Source of the DNA: Russula earlei
Taxonomy: Eukaryota > Basidiomycota > Agaricomycetes > Russulales > Russulaceae
Assembly: GCA_025769875.1 (NCBI GenBank)
Contig: JAGFNK010000735.1
Span: forward strand, 1-23,551
Reading direction: 5' to 3'
DNA: 23,551 nt
Position 1 is the first letter of the stretch, and each line of letters begins with the position of its first letter. The position numbers and the translations under genes are program-made. The notes beneath the pieces are model-generated. The model was given only the letters and a program-made list of their open reading frames with translations. It was not told where the DNA came from and did not search any database. Shown here piece after piece: positions 9,853-19,942 of the stretch.

Positions 9853-10740
9853 AACAAAAGATGCTCCTCCTCAGTCTGTGAATTTTTCTGTGTTGGCCAG
9901 AACACTGTTGTGTCCTGCCTCCATATGTGCTTTTAAAGTATTGTATAGTAGCACTGTCTATTCACACATGGGCAGAACTCAATGCACAGTGCACCATGGT
10001 GGGTCCATGTCTAGAGGGAGCCACCTGCAAGTTCCAACACAGCCTATCCTACCCTTGTAAGACACAGTAAAAGCAAAAAAAGACCTACCTGGGATAGTGA
10101 TAGGGCTGTGCTGCTGTCAGAGGAGCTCTAGATTAACACCTAGATGGTTGGGTGCATGGACAATAGCAGATGTTGAGTAATTATCCCCCCATCAACTATA
10201 TGAGATGCAGATGTTGGGTTCTGAGCCCCCCCTCTACTATAGCAGAAGTTGAGTCATTAGCTCCCCATGTACTATGTGTGTCTACTATAGTAGTGCACCG
10301 CAGTTGTAGCAAGCCCAAGCATCAGGGGAGTGACTACCCCCTCCTTGTTATAGACCTAGAAACTGTGCCCCAACATGGGAGTCTCCAGCCAACCGTTCAG
10401 CAGGCAAATAGTCCCCAGGGCCTACACCTGGGTTCCTACTCCATGGCTGTAATGCCACATCTGGCTCATATGCAGTAAGGCAGACATTTCCCCAGGCTAG
10501 CTACTTATACTAAAGTGCACAGGGATGGAGGATTGTTCAGTGTGCTTCTCCCATGCCTGGGTCTCTCACACACCTCACGCAAGGCTTATTAGACCCCAGC
10601 ACAGACCTCAGGAGGTATCCACCCTCCTGAGCAAGGAGGAAGATAAGGAGAGGCTCACCTTGTTGGAAGTTGTTGAGGACAGGGAAAGGGTTCTGTCTGC
10701 AATGCGAAAAATTTTCATCCAGCCCAGTTAACCTGGGCCA
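9853..10740. other. Non-coding stretch, possibly Helitron 5' flank
   Basis: I find no convincing gene. Short open frames exist, the most protein-like being 10525-10731 with a charged stretch (KEEDKERLTLLEVVEDRERV), but no family is recognised and nothing continues it. The stretch lies upstream of the minus-strand Helitron gene, so the Helitron 5' end may be here. A TC...start could not be identified with confidence. Confidence 0.4.
10167..10290. repeat. Three-unit imperfect tandem repeat
   Basis: Units start at 10167, 10208 and 10243 with CAGATGTTGAGT, CAGATGTTGGGT and CAGAAGTTGAGT. Each is followed by 12-16 bases ending in a run of C and then a CTACTATA-like segment. Unit lengths are 41, 35 and about 48 bp. 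It could be a subterminal repeat of a transposon such as the adjacent Helitron. Confidence 0.75.
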
Positions 10741-12564
10741 CCCTCACAGTCATACCCTACTATCATGACACCAATCCCAATGCTGGGAAGTTGATGGTGA
10801 TCCCATTGCTTTGCAGTCATGGTCATGCACACACACACACACATATATATATGTCACATTGATAGTCACACACTGCAGGAAGGGCAGGAAAGAGGGAGAA
10901 AGCAAAAGAAAAGAGCATGTGTGAAGTGCTGGATGCTGTCCCCTGCTTTGTGCTCCCTTTCCCACTCTCATGCCCTCAGCAGTCCCCTTTCTTGCTCCCA
11001 GTCTTGGTCATGCTCTTGATCATGCTGCTTGCATTCTGGCAGGCCATAGCCATCGCCAATGGTGGTGGTGGATCACACACACAGGACGCACAGTTGTGTG
11101 CCAATGGGTTTCAAGTGTGGGGTTGGTCTTGAGCATGTAGAGGGAGGTTTGAGGAGAGGAAGGAGGAAATGAGAGAAAACCAAAAAGAAAAATGCACACA
11201 CGAGATCAACACCCACAGGAAATGTGATACACCGTGCAAGTAAAGGGGCAGGCCCATGGTGAACCTGTTGAACCTGTTGAAGACGCACGAAGGGCAGGCT
11301 GTTGGCTGTATCATAGAACCCGAAAAAAAGGACCTGGTCAAGGTGCGAGACTGACTGCATGTGGGAAACTTGTGGTCAGTGCTTGTGCCATTCTGTAGTT
11401 GCAGTTGTGGTCATGGTCACTGGGTTATGTTTGCTGTCACCCTCATGACTGAGGCAACCATGCATCTGTGTCCAGAGTGGAGGACAATTGGAGAATGTGG
11501 AGAGGGGAGACAGGGGAAGGGAAAAACTTGGGGCAGTGATGCTGCCTGGTGTTCACCATGCCCTGTCACTGTGAGAACTGGTCAGAATGAAAATAAGAAA
11601 ATGCACACTCACAGCTCAATGCATGAAAATTGCACATGTGAGAAATCACACGTCTTGACAGCTGCATCTTCACCATGGGGTTGGCCAAGCTGTTGCTGTG
11701 AGGAAATGTTAGAAAGAGTGAGGAAAAAGGAAGGAAAGAAAAAAAAAAAGTGCACCAGGTTTGTGGTTGCATAGGATTGTTCAGTCATGTTCATGGTCAT
11801 TGCATTGTGATTGCTGCTGTGACAGTGATGTTGTCATCATCACGGCTGCTTGAGAGGAAAATGAAAGGAAAAAAAAAAAGAAATTGAGGAAAAACACAGG
11901 GAAACACACACACGCACTCAGGAGAAAAGGAGGCCAGTGATACTTGAGGGAACTGCACATGTGATTCCAATCCAATTGAGGCAGGGATGTGGCTTGCTTG
12001 TGCATAGATGACTGGAGAAGGGAAAAAAAGAAAAAGTTAGAAAGTGCAAAAACAAAAACAAAAAGCACACATGCACATGAATGGCCCAAGGATGTGGTAT
12101 GCTTGTGTATAGGTGACTGGAGGAGAGGAAATGAAAGAAAAAAAAGTTAGAGAATGTGACAACAAAACCGAAAACAAAATGCCCATGCAAATCCATTCCA
12201 GATGAGCCAGGCATGTGACTTGTCATGAACATGATGGCAGCTGCATCATCAGGGGTGGTGGGTGGAGGAGAGGGAAGGGGAGGGGAGAGTGAGTGATACT
12301 GCACCCATGGAAAAGAGGGGCGCAAAAACTGCTGAGACGGCATGCTCTGCAGGAAGGGTTCAACCCTCGTGCATGTCGGCAAGTATGCATCTTTGAATTC
12401 ACACAGTGTATGCGGGACAGGAGGAGGCTCACTGGCAGAAGCAGAAGCAGCAGCAGTGGGCAGTCATGCCCCCACCACATGCCTTGTGTGTTCTCTCCCA
12501 GTGCTGGATGTTGCTGTTGGATATACAATCTGTCATATAGATTAATCCACTTCACTGTACCCAA
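10740..12564. repeat. GA/CA-rich degenerate repeat region, left part
   Basis: There is no gene here. The plus strand is strongly purine-rich. GA blocks ending in A runs are followed by TGCACAC or GCACATG words, and a simple (CA)n(TA)n tract sits at about 10827-10852. The clearest internal repeat has a period of about 105-110 bp: CTTGCTTGTGCATAGATGAC at about 11993 recurs as a TATGCTTGTGTATAGGTGAC variant at about 12097, each followed by TGGAG and a GA/A tract, AGTTAGA, an AAC-rich patch and CATGCA. Open frames on the minus strand are Ser/Leu/Phe-rich products of the poly-pyrimidine complement and are not genes. Confidence 0.6.
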
Positions 12565-12637
12565 GGCTAGGTAGCTCAGTGGTTAGAGCACCTGGTATAT
12601 ATCCGGGAGGTCTTGGGTTCAATCCCCAGTCTGGCCA
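12565..12637 (+). tRNA. tRNA-like sequence (SINE head or tRNA pseudogene)
   Basis: The 73 nt fold into a complete cloverleaf. The acceptor stem is GGCTAGG with TCTGGCC (two G-T wobbles), the D stem GCTC/GAGC, the anticodon stem CCTGG/CCGGG, a 5-nt variable loop, the T stem TTGGG/CCCAG with loop TTCAATC, and discriminator A. An A-box (TAGCTCAGTGG) and a near-consensus B-box (GGTTCAATCC) are present. The anticodon loop TATATAT would give anticodon TAT (Ile), but position 33 is A instead of the near-invariant T. That argues against a working tRNA and for a tRNA-derived SINE or a pseudogene. Confidence 0.65.
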
Positions 12638-12790
12638 TTTTCTTAATTGCACCAGGATATAGGGAATCATGTGAGCGCATGTCAACCCCCTCCTCTGAGG
12701 TCCCCAGGTTGGGTCACATAGTGTTGAACCCACAAGTCGGACCCAAGAGGGTGGAAATGACTAAGCACCTCCTCTGAGGTCCCTCTATCT
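12638..12790 (+). repeat. Possible SINE body after the tRNA-like head
   Basis: Downstream of the tRNA-like sequence the region contains CCTCCTCTGAGGTCCC twice (12689-12704 and 12768-12783), 79 bp apart, each centred on the palindrome CCTCTGAGG. There is no obvious poly-A or simple tail and no target duplication that I can pick out. The SINE reading rests only on the position beside the pol III-type boxes. Confidence 0.35.
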
Positions 12791-14307
12791 GTGGTTGCAT
12801 TTCACAACAGTTGCTTTGGTTGGCAATGCCAGGGCATCTGGCAGTGGCGGATGTGCGTTTGTGTATGGATGATAGATGGATGGTGAGAGCTGTGGGGCCT
12901 TCTTGGTGGGTTTTGCATGGAACACACCCTTGTGTGGGGGTGGTGAAAAGAGATGGGTCCTCATGTGCTGGCCAGGTGATGCATGCCCGCCAAGGTCGCC
13001 ACTGTATGCCAAACCCACACTGGGTGAGCGACCACTGGTGAGCTGCATCATTGGGATTGCCTCACAGGATAGCTGGATGGACACTGCCAACTTGGCATTT
13101 GCGCTTGAGGTATGTCTATGCTCAGCATGCAGAATCCACTTGAGGAACCACCTGGCAATTGTTTGTTGGTCATGCAGGAAGTGGGGTGAGAAGGGCAGGA
13201 AGGAGGGAAAGAGGGAGAGAAAGCGAAAGAAAAGAGCACATGTGAGTGGTCACGCGCAAAAAATGCTGCTTGAAAAGTGGGGGAGGCGGGCATCCAGTGT
13301 CTGGGAAGAAAGCAGCATGAGACACACAGGACCACATGCATGAACAGAAGAGATATGGGAGGAAGGGCAGGGAAGGAAAGCAAGGAGTAGGAGCAGCATT
13401 GGCACTGCTGCTTACCTGTGTCATCCAATCTGTTGGTTGCCTGTGTGTGCCACTGCAAATCCATTCCATTGCTATGGTCCTAGCTGTGCTGTCTGTGTGA
13501 GGAAGGGTTAAAAAAAGTGAGTAGAGAAAAAAAAAAAAAAAAGAAACATGCACCAGGTTTGGTTGCACAGAAGGAGAAGAGTTTTTATGGCCATTGGTTG
13601 TTCTTGTGGTCTTGTGCCAGGAGTCGCCACGCGTGCTGGAGTCACTCATGGTGCAGAGGGCATGGCATGTCAGTGTCTCTTCTTGCAGATGCTGCTCCAC
13701 CTCGCCATGTGTTGCCTGTCATCCTATTTTGTGTCAGTGATTGTTGTGATGTGCAGTGTCAGAGTTTGGTGATGGTTTTGGGGTCGGAAGAGGGTGTTTA
13801 CGCACTTTACTCTTTGCAACCTTGTCTGCGAGCAATCAGAGCTCCTTGTGCATGTTCTCAATACTTGAGGGCACTGACATGGATAGGAGACTGGAGAGGA
13901 AAAGAACAAATCAGAAAACATGAAAGGAAAACAAAAGAAAGCACACACAAATTGGTTCCAGGTGAGCCAAGGATGTGGCTTGCTTGTGAACAGATGACTG
14001 GAGGGGAGGAAAAGAAAAGAAAAGATGTTAGAATGCATGCACACACAAATGACACAAGGTGAAGTGAGATGAAAAAGAAAAAAAAAACACACACACAGGA
14101 TATTTGTGGTTGAACAGCAAAGGCTTCATGGACATTGTTCTCATGGTTTTGCCCTGGAGGTCCCACACATGCTTGAAAAGGTGTTTGCATTCCTCATTTG
14201 TCAACAGGGTGGGCGTGCATCACCTGGCCAGCACCAGGCGAGCGACCACCAGCAAGCTGCATCATTGGGATCACCTCAAAGGATAGCTGGGCAGACACTG
14301 CCGACTT
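12791..14307. repeat. GA/CA-rich degenerate repeat region, right part
   Basis: This continues the purine-rich repeat region. The repeated words recur: ATGCACCAGGTTTGGTTGCA at about 13548 parallels GTGCACCAGGTTTGTGGTTGC at about 11751, and CTTGCTTGTGAACAGATGAC at about 13979 parallels those near 12000 and 12100. A longer unit (about 13026-13130, GAGCGACCAC then AGCTGCATCATTGGGAT) reappears at 14240-14307, where the Plavaka element interrupts it. No gene is supported. Confidence 0.6.
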
Positions 14308-14846
14308 CATCAGGAAAAAACGAAAATGCTATGTAGCGCTATATAGCTACCATAGCAGTCTGTAGCAACTTTACAACCATCGAGGTTTCATGCCTACATA
14401 GCAACCACCAAACTCTATATAGCCGCCGCCAGAGTTATATAGAGCACCATTGACTACGTTTCTTTTACCAATGCTACATAAATCATACAATGTTACATCG
14501 ACAACATAAATATATGGTTCTCCCCATAGTCAACCATAGTCAGGAGTGCTACGGAAGCCTATGTAGCCAACCACACGCCTATGTTCTACCAATTGCAACA
14601 TTGTTATGATAAATGACTCAGGCACTTGCATTCACAAAAATGTCAGGAAACAATGTATATTTCACACATCAACGCTAACTAATATTTTTAAACTACTCGA
14701 CGTCTTCATTGTCGCTCCAGTCAACGCCATTCTGATGTTCTTCGATCGCCTTCTTGACGGCGTCCTCAGACAGTGAGTTCTGGTGTGAGCGCGACCCTTC
14801 TTCAGCATCAAACTTTCCATAGACACTGTCAAGTTATTAGCACAGT
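14308..14846. repeat. Plavaka left terminal and subterminal region
   Basis: After the terminal repeat, 14320-14590 is AT-rich and dense in related words: CTATGTAGC, CTATATAGC, CTACATAG, CCATAGTCAACCATAG. These recur at the other end of the element and are probable transposase-binding sites. Positions 14600-14846 hold the 3' flank of the DUF6532-like gene; a short minus-strand frame there (14662-14850) has no recognised domain. Confidence 0.65.
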
Positions 14847-16798
14847 TCATTTGAAGGCGATGGATACAGACCAGCCACCAGTGAATATTGCCTTCTGCAA
14901 CGCCGGCAGGATACCAAGGTCCTTCGTAGCTTGGTTGAAACTTTGGAGCATCTCATGTGCGTCCTCGAAAACATGCTTGTAGTCTGCCACTGTGAAGGCG
15001 ACAGGGCTGTATGACCCGGTTCTCCATTCATCGAGGGCGCATTCCATCTATAAGTTCAATAAATATGGCTTAGCAAGGGCAACATTTGGAAAATTCACCA
15101 CAGACAATGTGAGCGCAATGGCAACCAGTGGGAACGGATCATATCGATCACGGAATATAACGGCGTCAGGCTTGCTTTTTGATGAATTTCGGAACCAGAC
15201 TTTGTTGATTATGTCTTGGATTGCACGGCTCTTCAAAAAACCGCTCCGCCCTGTTGTTTGCTGTGGGAAACCCTGGTCAACAGCGCAACATGAAATGTTA
15301 GTACACTGACTGGCAACGTACCCGATAAACGTAGGTGAAATCACGCTTGAGCTCGGCCACTCGAGTGCGTTGGTTGGCAATGACGGTCGGATTGTATGTG
15401 TGTTGGAAGTTGAAAACGTTGGCCACCGCGTCTTTGGCCTTGGTCTTGACATCACCGCGAAGATGGCCGGATCGCGCCTGTGATCTATGTGGCCCACGTA
15501 TAATCTAAACAAATAGAATGTATATATTCACTCACTATGCGCAGATGATTCACATTGGGAACCATGTCGACGTCCTTCTCCTTGCATCCTGCCTTCCATG
15601 CGGCCTTGGCCCAGTTTGTTTCAGTGACCATGTCGGGATAGCTATTCATCGTGCTGAGGTCAGCACGATAGTGAGTAATCGCAGCACTGATGACATCCTG
15701 GATGTCCGCTCCGAAGTCCTTGGCCTTTGGGCGCCCATCGACTGAGTGTACCCGCCTGACTTTGTGCGCAGGGCCAGGGTCCAAGTCTGACTGAATGGAC
15801 TGAGGGGTGGGAGTTTGGGCGTTGGCGGGGGAAGACAACAGAGCTAGTGCGTCCGCGTTGAGAGGCGACAGAACTAGTGCGTCCGCGTTGAGAGGCGACA
15901 GAACTAGTGCGTCTGCGTCGAGAGGCTACAGAACTGGTGTGTCCGCGTCGGGAGACAGCAGAACTGGTGTGTCCGCGTTGAGAGCCAGACCTGGTGCGTC
16001 CGCATTGGGAGATAACAAAATTTGAGTGTCAGCGTTTTCGGGATGTCGCTTCCTCTGGATCGCCATGTTCTGGAGAAGGAGAACTGTGGGGCCTCCTCGA
16101 ATATGTGTGTCGTATGCGTGGCCAGGGTATTACCTGTTCTGGCTCGTCTCCTGAAGAAATGGGGGACGAGCCATTGGCATCCTCCTTGTCATATCCACCC
16201 TGGTCAGTATAGGTTTCAAGGGAGTCGTCACGTTCGGTAGGGTATACACCCTGGTCAGTATCGCTTTCGTCACGTTCGATAGGGTCCTCTGCACTTTCAC
16301 TCCTTGACGTTTGCCCAGCAACCTGCACCTCTGGATGGCGGTGGGGTGAACGTCTCACCACGACCGCCATTGGAGGTGGCGGTATCACCGAGTTGCGCAA
16401 ACTCAGATGTGGGCAGGTTGGACCCATAAAAATGTATCTGCAAACGTGAATACCTGTGCAATGTAAACGAGTTTTGTACATACCGAGTCATCCTCTTCAA
16501 CAGGGGGACGTGAGCGTTCAGTGGGTTTTGGAGTTGGAGCTGGACATCCGGTGAATGTCAAGAAAACAGGATATCCAAATCACTTACCGACGTTCTCCCG
16601 CTGCAGCTCCTTCTGCTTCCTCTTCGCCGCATTCATGGCTTTCTTTGTTGCCTTCTTAGCCTTGGCTGTCTTGCGGGCCTCCTCTTCGTCAACTACAATA
16701 CATGAGCTGGTGTCATATCATGATGAGAGGAGAATCTACTTACTCAAGACCTGCACTTTGGTTGTGGGGCGGCGTGAACGAGTTATACGTTGATCCAT
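14847..16798 (-). pseudogene. DUF6532-like protein gene carried by the Plavaka element, partly decayed
   Basis: Minus-strand exons by splice signals: 16798-16744 (MDQRITRSRRPTTKVQVL), 16692-16588 (Lys/Ala-rich helix, probable basic nuclear segment), 16539-16484 (PTPKPTERSRPPVEEDD), and from 16437 (FYGSNLPTSEFAQLGDTATS). The core follows: about 15838-15536, 15477-15322, 15272-15099 and 15047-14847. Core motifs include VWFRN, YDPFPLVAIALTL and ECALDEWRTG, which match my recollection of the DUF6532 domain of Agaricomycetes; its function is unknown. The core introns are 58, 49 and 51 nt and all keep phase. Damage lies in the linker. The frame changes near 16305-16325 (CWANVKE-stop versus AGQTSRSESAED) and again near 16040, and a TAG at 15927-15929 cuts a 10-residue repeat array. 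An undetected intron could explain one of these. The C-terminal core looks intact and could be expressed from an internal start such as 15838. Confidence 0.72.
15834..16013 (-). repeat. 30-bp coding minisatellite in the DUF6532-like gene
   Basis: Six units start at 15834 (33 bp), 15867, 15897, 15927, 15957 (30 bp each) and 15987 (27 bp). On the minus strand each encodes a decapeptide of the form NADALVLSPL. The unit lengths are all multiples of three, so the frame was kept during expansion. One unit reads CTA on the plus strand where its neighbours have CGA, turning a Ser codon TCG into the stop TAG (15927-15929). Confidence 0.9.
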
Positions 16799-17007
16799 GA
16801 AGCCGGGTGAAAGGGTTGTGATGATGGTTACGATACAAGGTGCGCGTGTTGTTTTTTTTTACCTCGTGCCTGGCCATGCATCGCGTATGTCAAACGTCAA
16901 CATCCTGTCACATGGTTGCATAACGGATTCTGCGGAGTGCGGAAATGGAAAAAAGGAAACTTGAAGCTCCCAGTGCACACTGGCAGTCATTCCGTATCGG
17001 TACAATA
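16799..17007. promoter_or_regulatory. Divergent intergenic region of the Plavaka element
   Basis: This 209-bp gap lies between the start of the minus-strand DUF6532-like gene (16798) and the likely first codon of the transposase (17008). It must hold both promoters if the two genes are transcribed apart. It has a T9 run at 16852-16860. I do not see a clear TATA box. Confidence 0.5.
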
Positions 17008-19942
17008 CATGACACGCCAGAGATGCCTTCTATGTAAGAAGGCCTTCAAAACAACACTGGTCTCTCAGGCTCCATCTTTCATGGCTGGAGAAATGCAGCA
17101 TGGCATGGCAACAACTCACCGACGACGACCTGCCCCACCGGGATGCTTACATAGATGCCACGCCGTTCAGTCGCAGCATTTTCTTTGACCCAGAACACAA
17201 TGATCACCATCAGCCATCCTCTGTGTATCACCCACTAGAAACCTCCCTTGAGCAAAATGAGCCATCGGCAAAAAGGGCTCGCACAGAAACTCAGTCGACG
17301 GCTGATGAATGCCGCGCAGGGCGCTATGTAGAGCCATATCCAGCCATGGTTGCTGAGAATTTAGGAACAGCTCTCACCCCATTCCAGGAGCGAGGCGAGG
17401 CGCTACAGAAATCAGGGTTGCCTCCATGGGCGCCATTTGAAGATACGGACGAATGGGAGCTTGTCAATTGGCTCATAAACCGAGTCAACAAGACTGGAAC
17501 AGACGAATTTCTGAAGCTGGGATTGGTAAGTCCAACTACGCACTTGGTGACTCAGTCCTAACGTAAAATATACATAGACGATGAAATGCTTCCAACTCGC
17601 GTACAAAAGTGCATACTCCTTTTTCAAAAAAATCGATACACTTCCGGCAGGGTCTCTGTGGCACACAGAGACCTTCAGCTTCACTGGGGATCTACTGGAC
17701 GAGAATGGAGAGCCGACACAAGATCATTTTGAATTGTGGTATCGAAATTCTCTACAATGCGTTGAAGAGCTTATATCAAACCCAATGTTCGAAAAATATA
17801 TATCCTATGTCCCGGAGCGCATCTATGAGGACAGCACAGGGAACACGCGTGTATATGATGAAATGTGGACTGCGGATTGGTGGTGGGAAATGCAGGTGCA
17901 GTTCGTTTTAGACACCATCCCAGGTTTATCAGTCTTATGTCGCATTAGGATAAAATCCCTTCAGGCGGCGTCGTGTGCCCAGTCATCCTTGCGTCCGATA
18001 AGACGCAGTTATCGGGTTTCTCAGGCGGCCATCAAGCCTACCCGTTATATCTTACCCTCGGGAACATCAGCAAGAGTGTTCGCCGCAAATCTTCAAATCA
18101 CGCAGTATCCCTCATAGGCTACATCCCTACCAGCGAGATTACCTGCTTCTCAGACCCACAAATACCAAAGTACCGACTCTTTCACGCATGCCTGAAGAAG
18201 ATACTGGAACCGTTGAAAAGTGCTGGCAGCAACGGAACGAAGCTGATTTGTGCGGATGGTGTCATCCGCCGGATCTTTCCCATCCTCGCAGCATATGTGG
18301 GCGATCATCCAGAGCAATGCCTGGTTGCAGGCTGCAAGGAGAATCGATGCCCGATCTGTACCGTGCCTGCCAAGTCCCGAGGCGATGGATTTCTATTCCC
18401 ATTACGGTCCCAGTTGCACACGGAACAGGTGTTACATCTCGAGGCTAATGGCCATCACCCTCCTGAGTTCTCGGAATGGGGCTTGCGCAAGGTCTTCTCG
18501 CCGTTTTGGGCTGGCATGCCCCATACAGACATCTTTATGTGCATTTCCCCTGATATCCTCCATCAACTCTTTTTAGGTGTATTTTGTCACCTTTTGGAAT
18601 GGTGCACTCAGTTAATGGGTGCTAAACGTTTGGACGAATGCTTTGAAGCTCTGCCGGTGTACTCGGGACTCAAACACTTCAAGCACGGTGTTTCTAACGT
18701 GTCGAAATGGACAGGGTGGGAGTATCGCGACATGTCACGGAGTCTATTGGGCGTTATTTCTGGCAGCGTGGATCCCCGGGTGGTGCTCGTAGCCCGAGCA
18801 CTGTTGGACTTCATCACATACGCAGGATACCGAAGGCATACGACAAAAACTCTTCTGTGCATAGAACAGGCCTTGGAGGTGTTCCATTCACACAAACGTG
18901 TATTGATTGACCTTGGAGTGCGCGAGCACTTCAATATTCCGAAAGTTCACTCAATGCAGCATTACGTGGCTGGAATTAAGCGTTTGGGCTCAGCTGACGG
19001 TTTCAACACGGAAAGCTCCGAACGCCTTCACATAGATTATGCCAAGCGTGCCTTCAAGGCCTCCAATCATCGCGATTACATTATGCAAATGGCTCGGTGG
19101 ATTCAACGCCAGGAAGCTATGTTTATCAATAAACAATTCTTAGCATGGTCCCTTAAAACATCGTCCCCGGAGTCGGAATCTACAAATATGACCGCGCGTT
19201 TCATTACATATTCGATTGCCAAGAAACCACCCCACTACATCTCAGTTCGGACTCTGGCGATGGAATACAACGCCCCGGACTTCGTCAACACATTGCAGGA
19301 TTTCCTCCAGAAGATTGATATACCCGGTCGATTCACCGTGCCAAATGTCTACGACCGGTTCAATATCTACAAACTGATTCATATCAACTGGTCAGCAACA
19401 ATGGATTCGGACATAGAATCATACCGTGTCAACGCATTTCCCGAGCGCCCTAACAGTGGCCATGGACAACATTTCGGGATCGAAATTTGATACAATTCTT
19501 GTCACCGAAAGCGGAAATAGGCCTCAGACATCTAAGGGGTTTCAAGGTACGTCTCATATTTGCAACAGAATCATGATCATTTATTGTAAATGAAGGGCTT
19601 CGCTTGGCACGGATTCATGTTATTTTCGAACTCCCCAAGCACCTAGGGGCTTTCCCTCATCCATTGGCTTACATTCATTGGTTTCGTCCATTCACCAATG
19701 TGGATCCCACAACACATATGCATCAAGTCGTCCTGTCAACTAGAAACCACATGCCATATTCGGAAGTGATCAGCGTGAAACGAATATGGCGAAGTTGTGT
19801 CTTAATCCCACAGTTTAGCTCAAACCGAGTTCCCTCGTCGTGGACAAGAGAAGGTCACCATATACAAGCCATCCCAAAGTATTATCTTGGGAGGCACCTA
19901 GATCGAAATATGTTTCAAATGTACGAGGAGAATGATGGATGA
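17008..19942 (+). CDS. Plavaka-family transposase (four exons, two frame breaks)
   Basis: A DDE-type transposase acting on the ends of this element. Exons by splice signals: about 17008-17525, 17578-17895, 17949-19546 and 19596-19942, with introns of 52, 53 and 49 nt (GTAAGT, GTGCAG and GTACGT donors). The N-terminus has a finger-like C-x2-C (RCLLCKKAF) in one frame and its partner HLSWLEKC in the next, so a one-base shift lies near 17045-17065. The main domain shows WTADWWWEM, VCPVILASDKTQLSGFSGG, LIGYIP, CADGVIRRIFPILAAYVGD, the metal-binding-like CLVAGCKENRCPIC, SPDILHQLFLGVF, IPKVHSMQHYV and TESSERLHIDYAKRAF. The Asp of SDKTQL, an Asp in CADG or PDILHQ and the Glu of TESSERLH are candidate catalytic residues. 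A second shift lies near 19450-19490: the frame stops after GQHFGIEI while KFDTILVTESGN continues in another frame into the last exon (ARIHVIFELPKHLG). Length and domain order match the family. The two breaks make full activity doubtful. Confidence 0.9.
17526..17577 (+). other. Intron 1 of Plavaka transposase
   Basis: The donor is GTAAGT, a branch-like CTAAC sits at about 17559-17563, and the acceptor is CATAG. The 52 nt join LKLGL to TMKCFQLAYKSAY in phase 0. Confidence 0.85.
17896..17948 (+). other. Intron 2 of Plavaka transposase
   Basis: The donor is GTGCAG and the acceptor ATTAG, 53 nt, joining WWWEMQ to DKIPSGGVVCPVIL. Reading through it would break a strongly conserved block, which supports splicing. 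Confidence 0.85.
19547..19595 (+). other. Intron 3 of Plavaka transposase
   Basis: The donor is GTACGT and the acceptor TGAAG, 49 nt, joining SKGFQ (split Gly codon) to LRLARIHVIFELPK. Confidence 0.8.

Noticed and set aside
10827..10852. A functional regulatory site at the CA/TA tract
   Set aside because: It is a plain microsatellite with no linked gene.
13170..14190. Several minus-strand frames rich in Phe, Ser and Cys that look like membrane proteins
   Set aside because: They come from poly-pyrimidine tracts complementary to the GA/A-rich repeats. The hydrophobic runs are a composition effect.
15807..16025. Plus-strand repeat protein of 72 residues
   Set aside because: It is antisense to the minisatellite that encodes the decapeptide array of the DUF6532-like gene on the minus strand.
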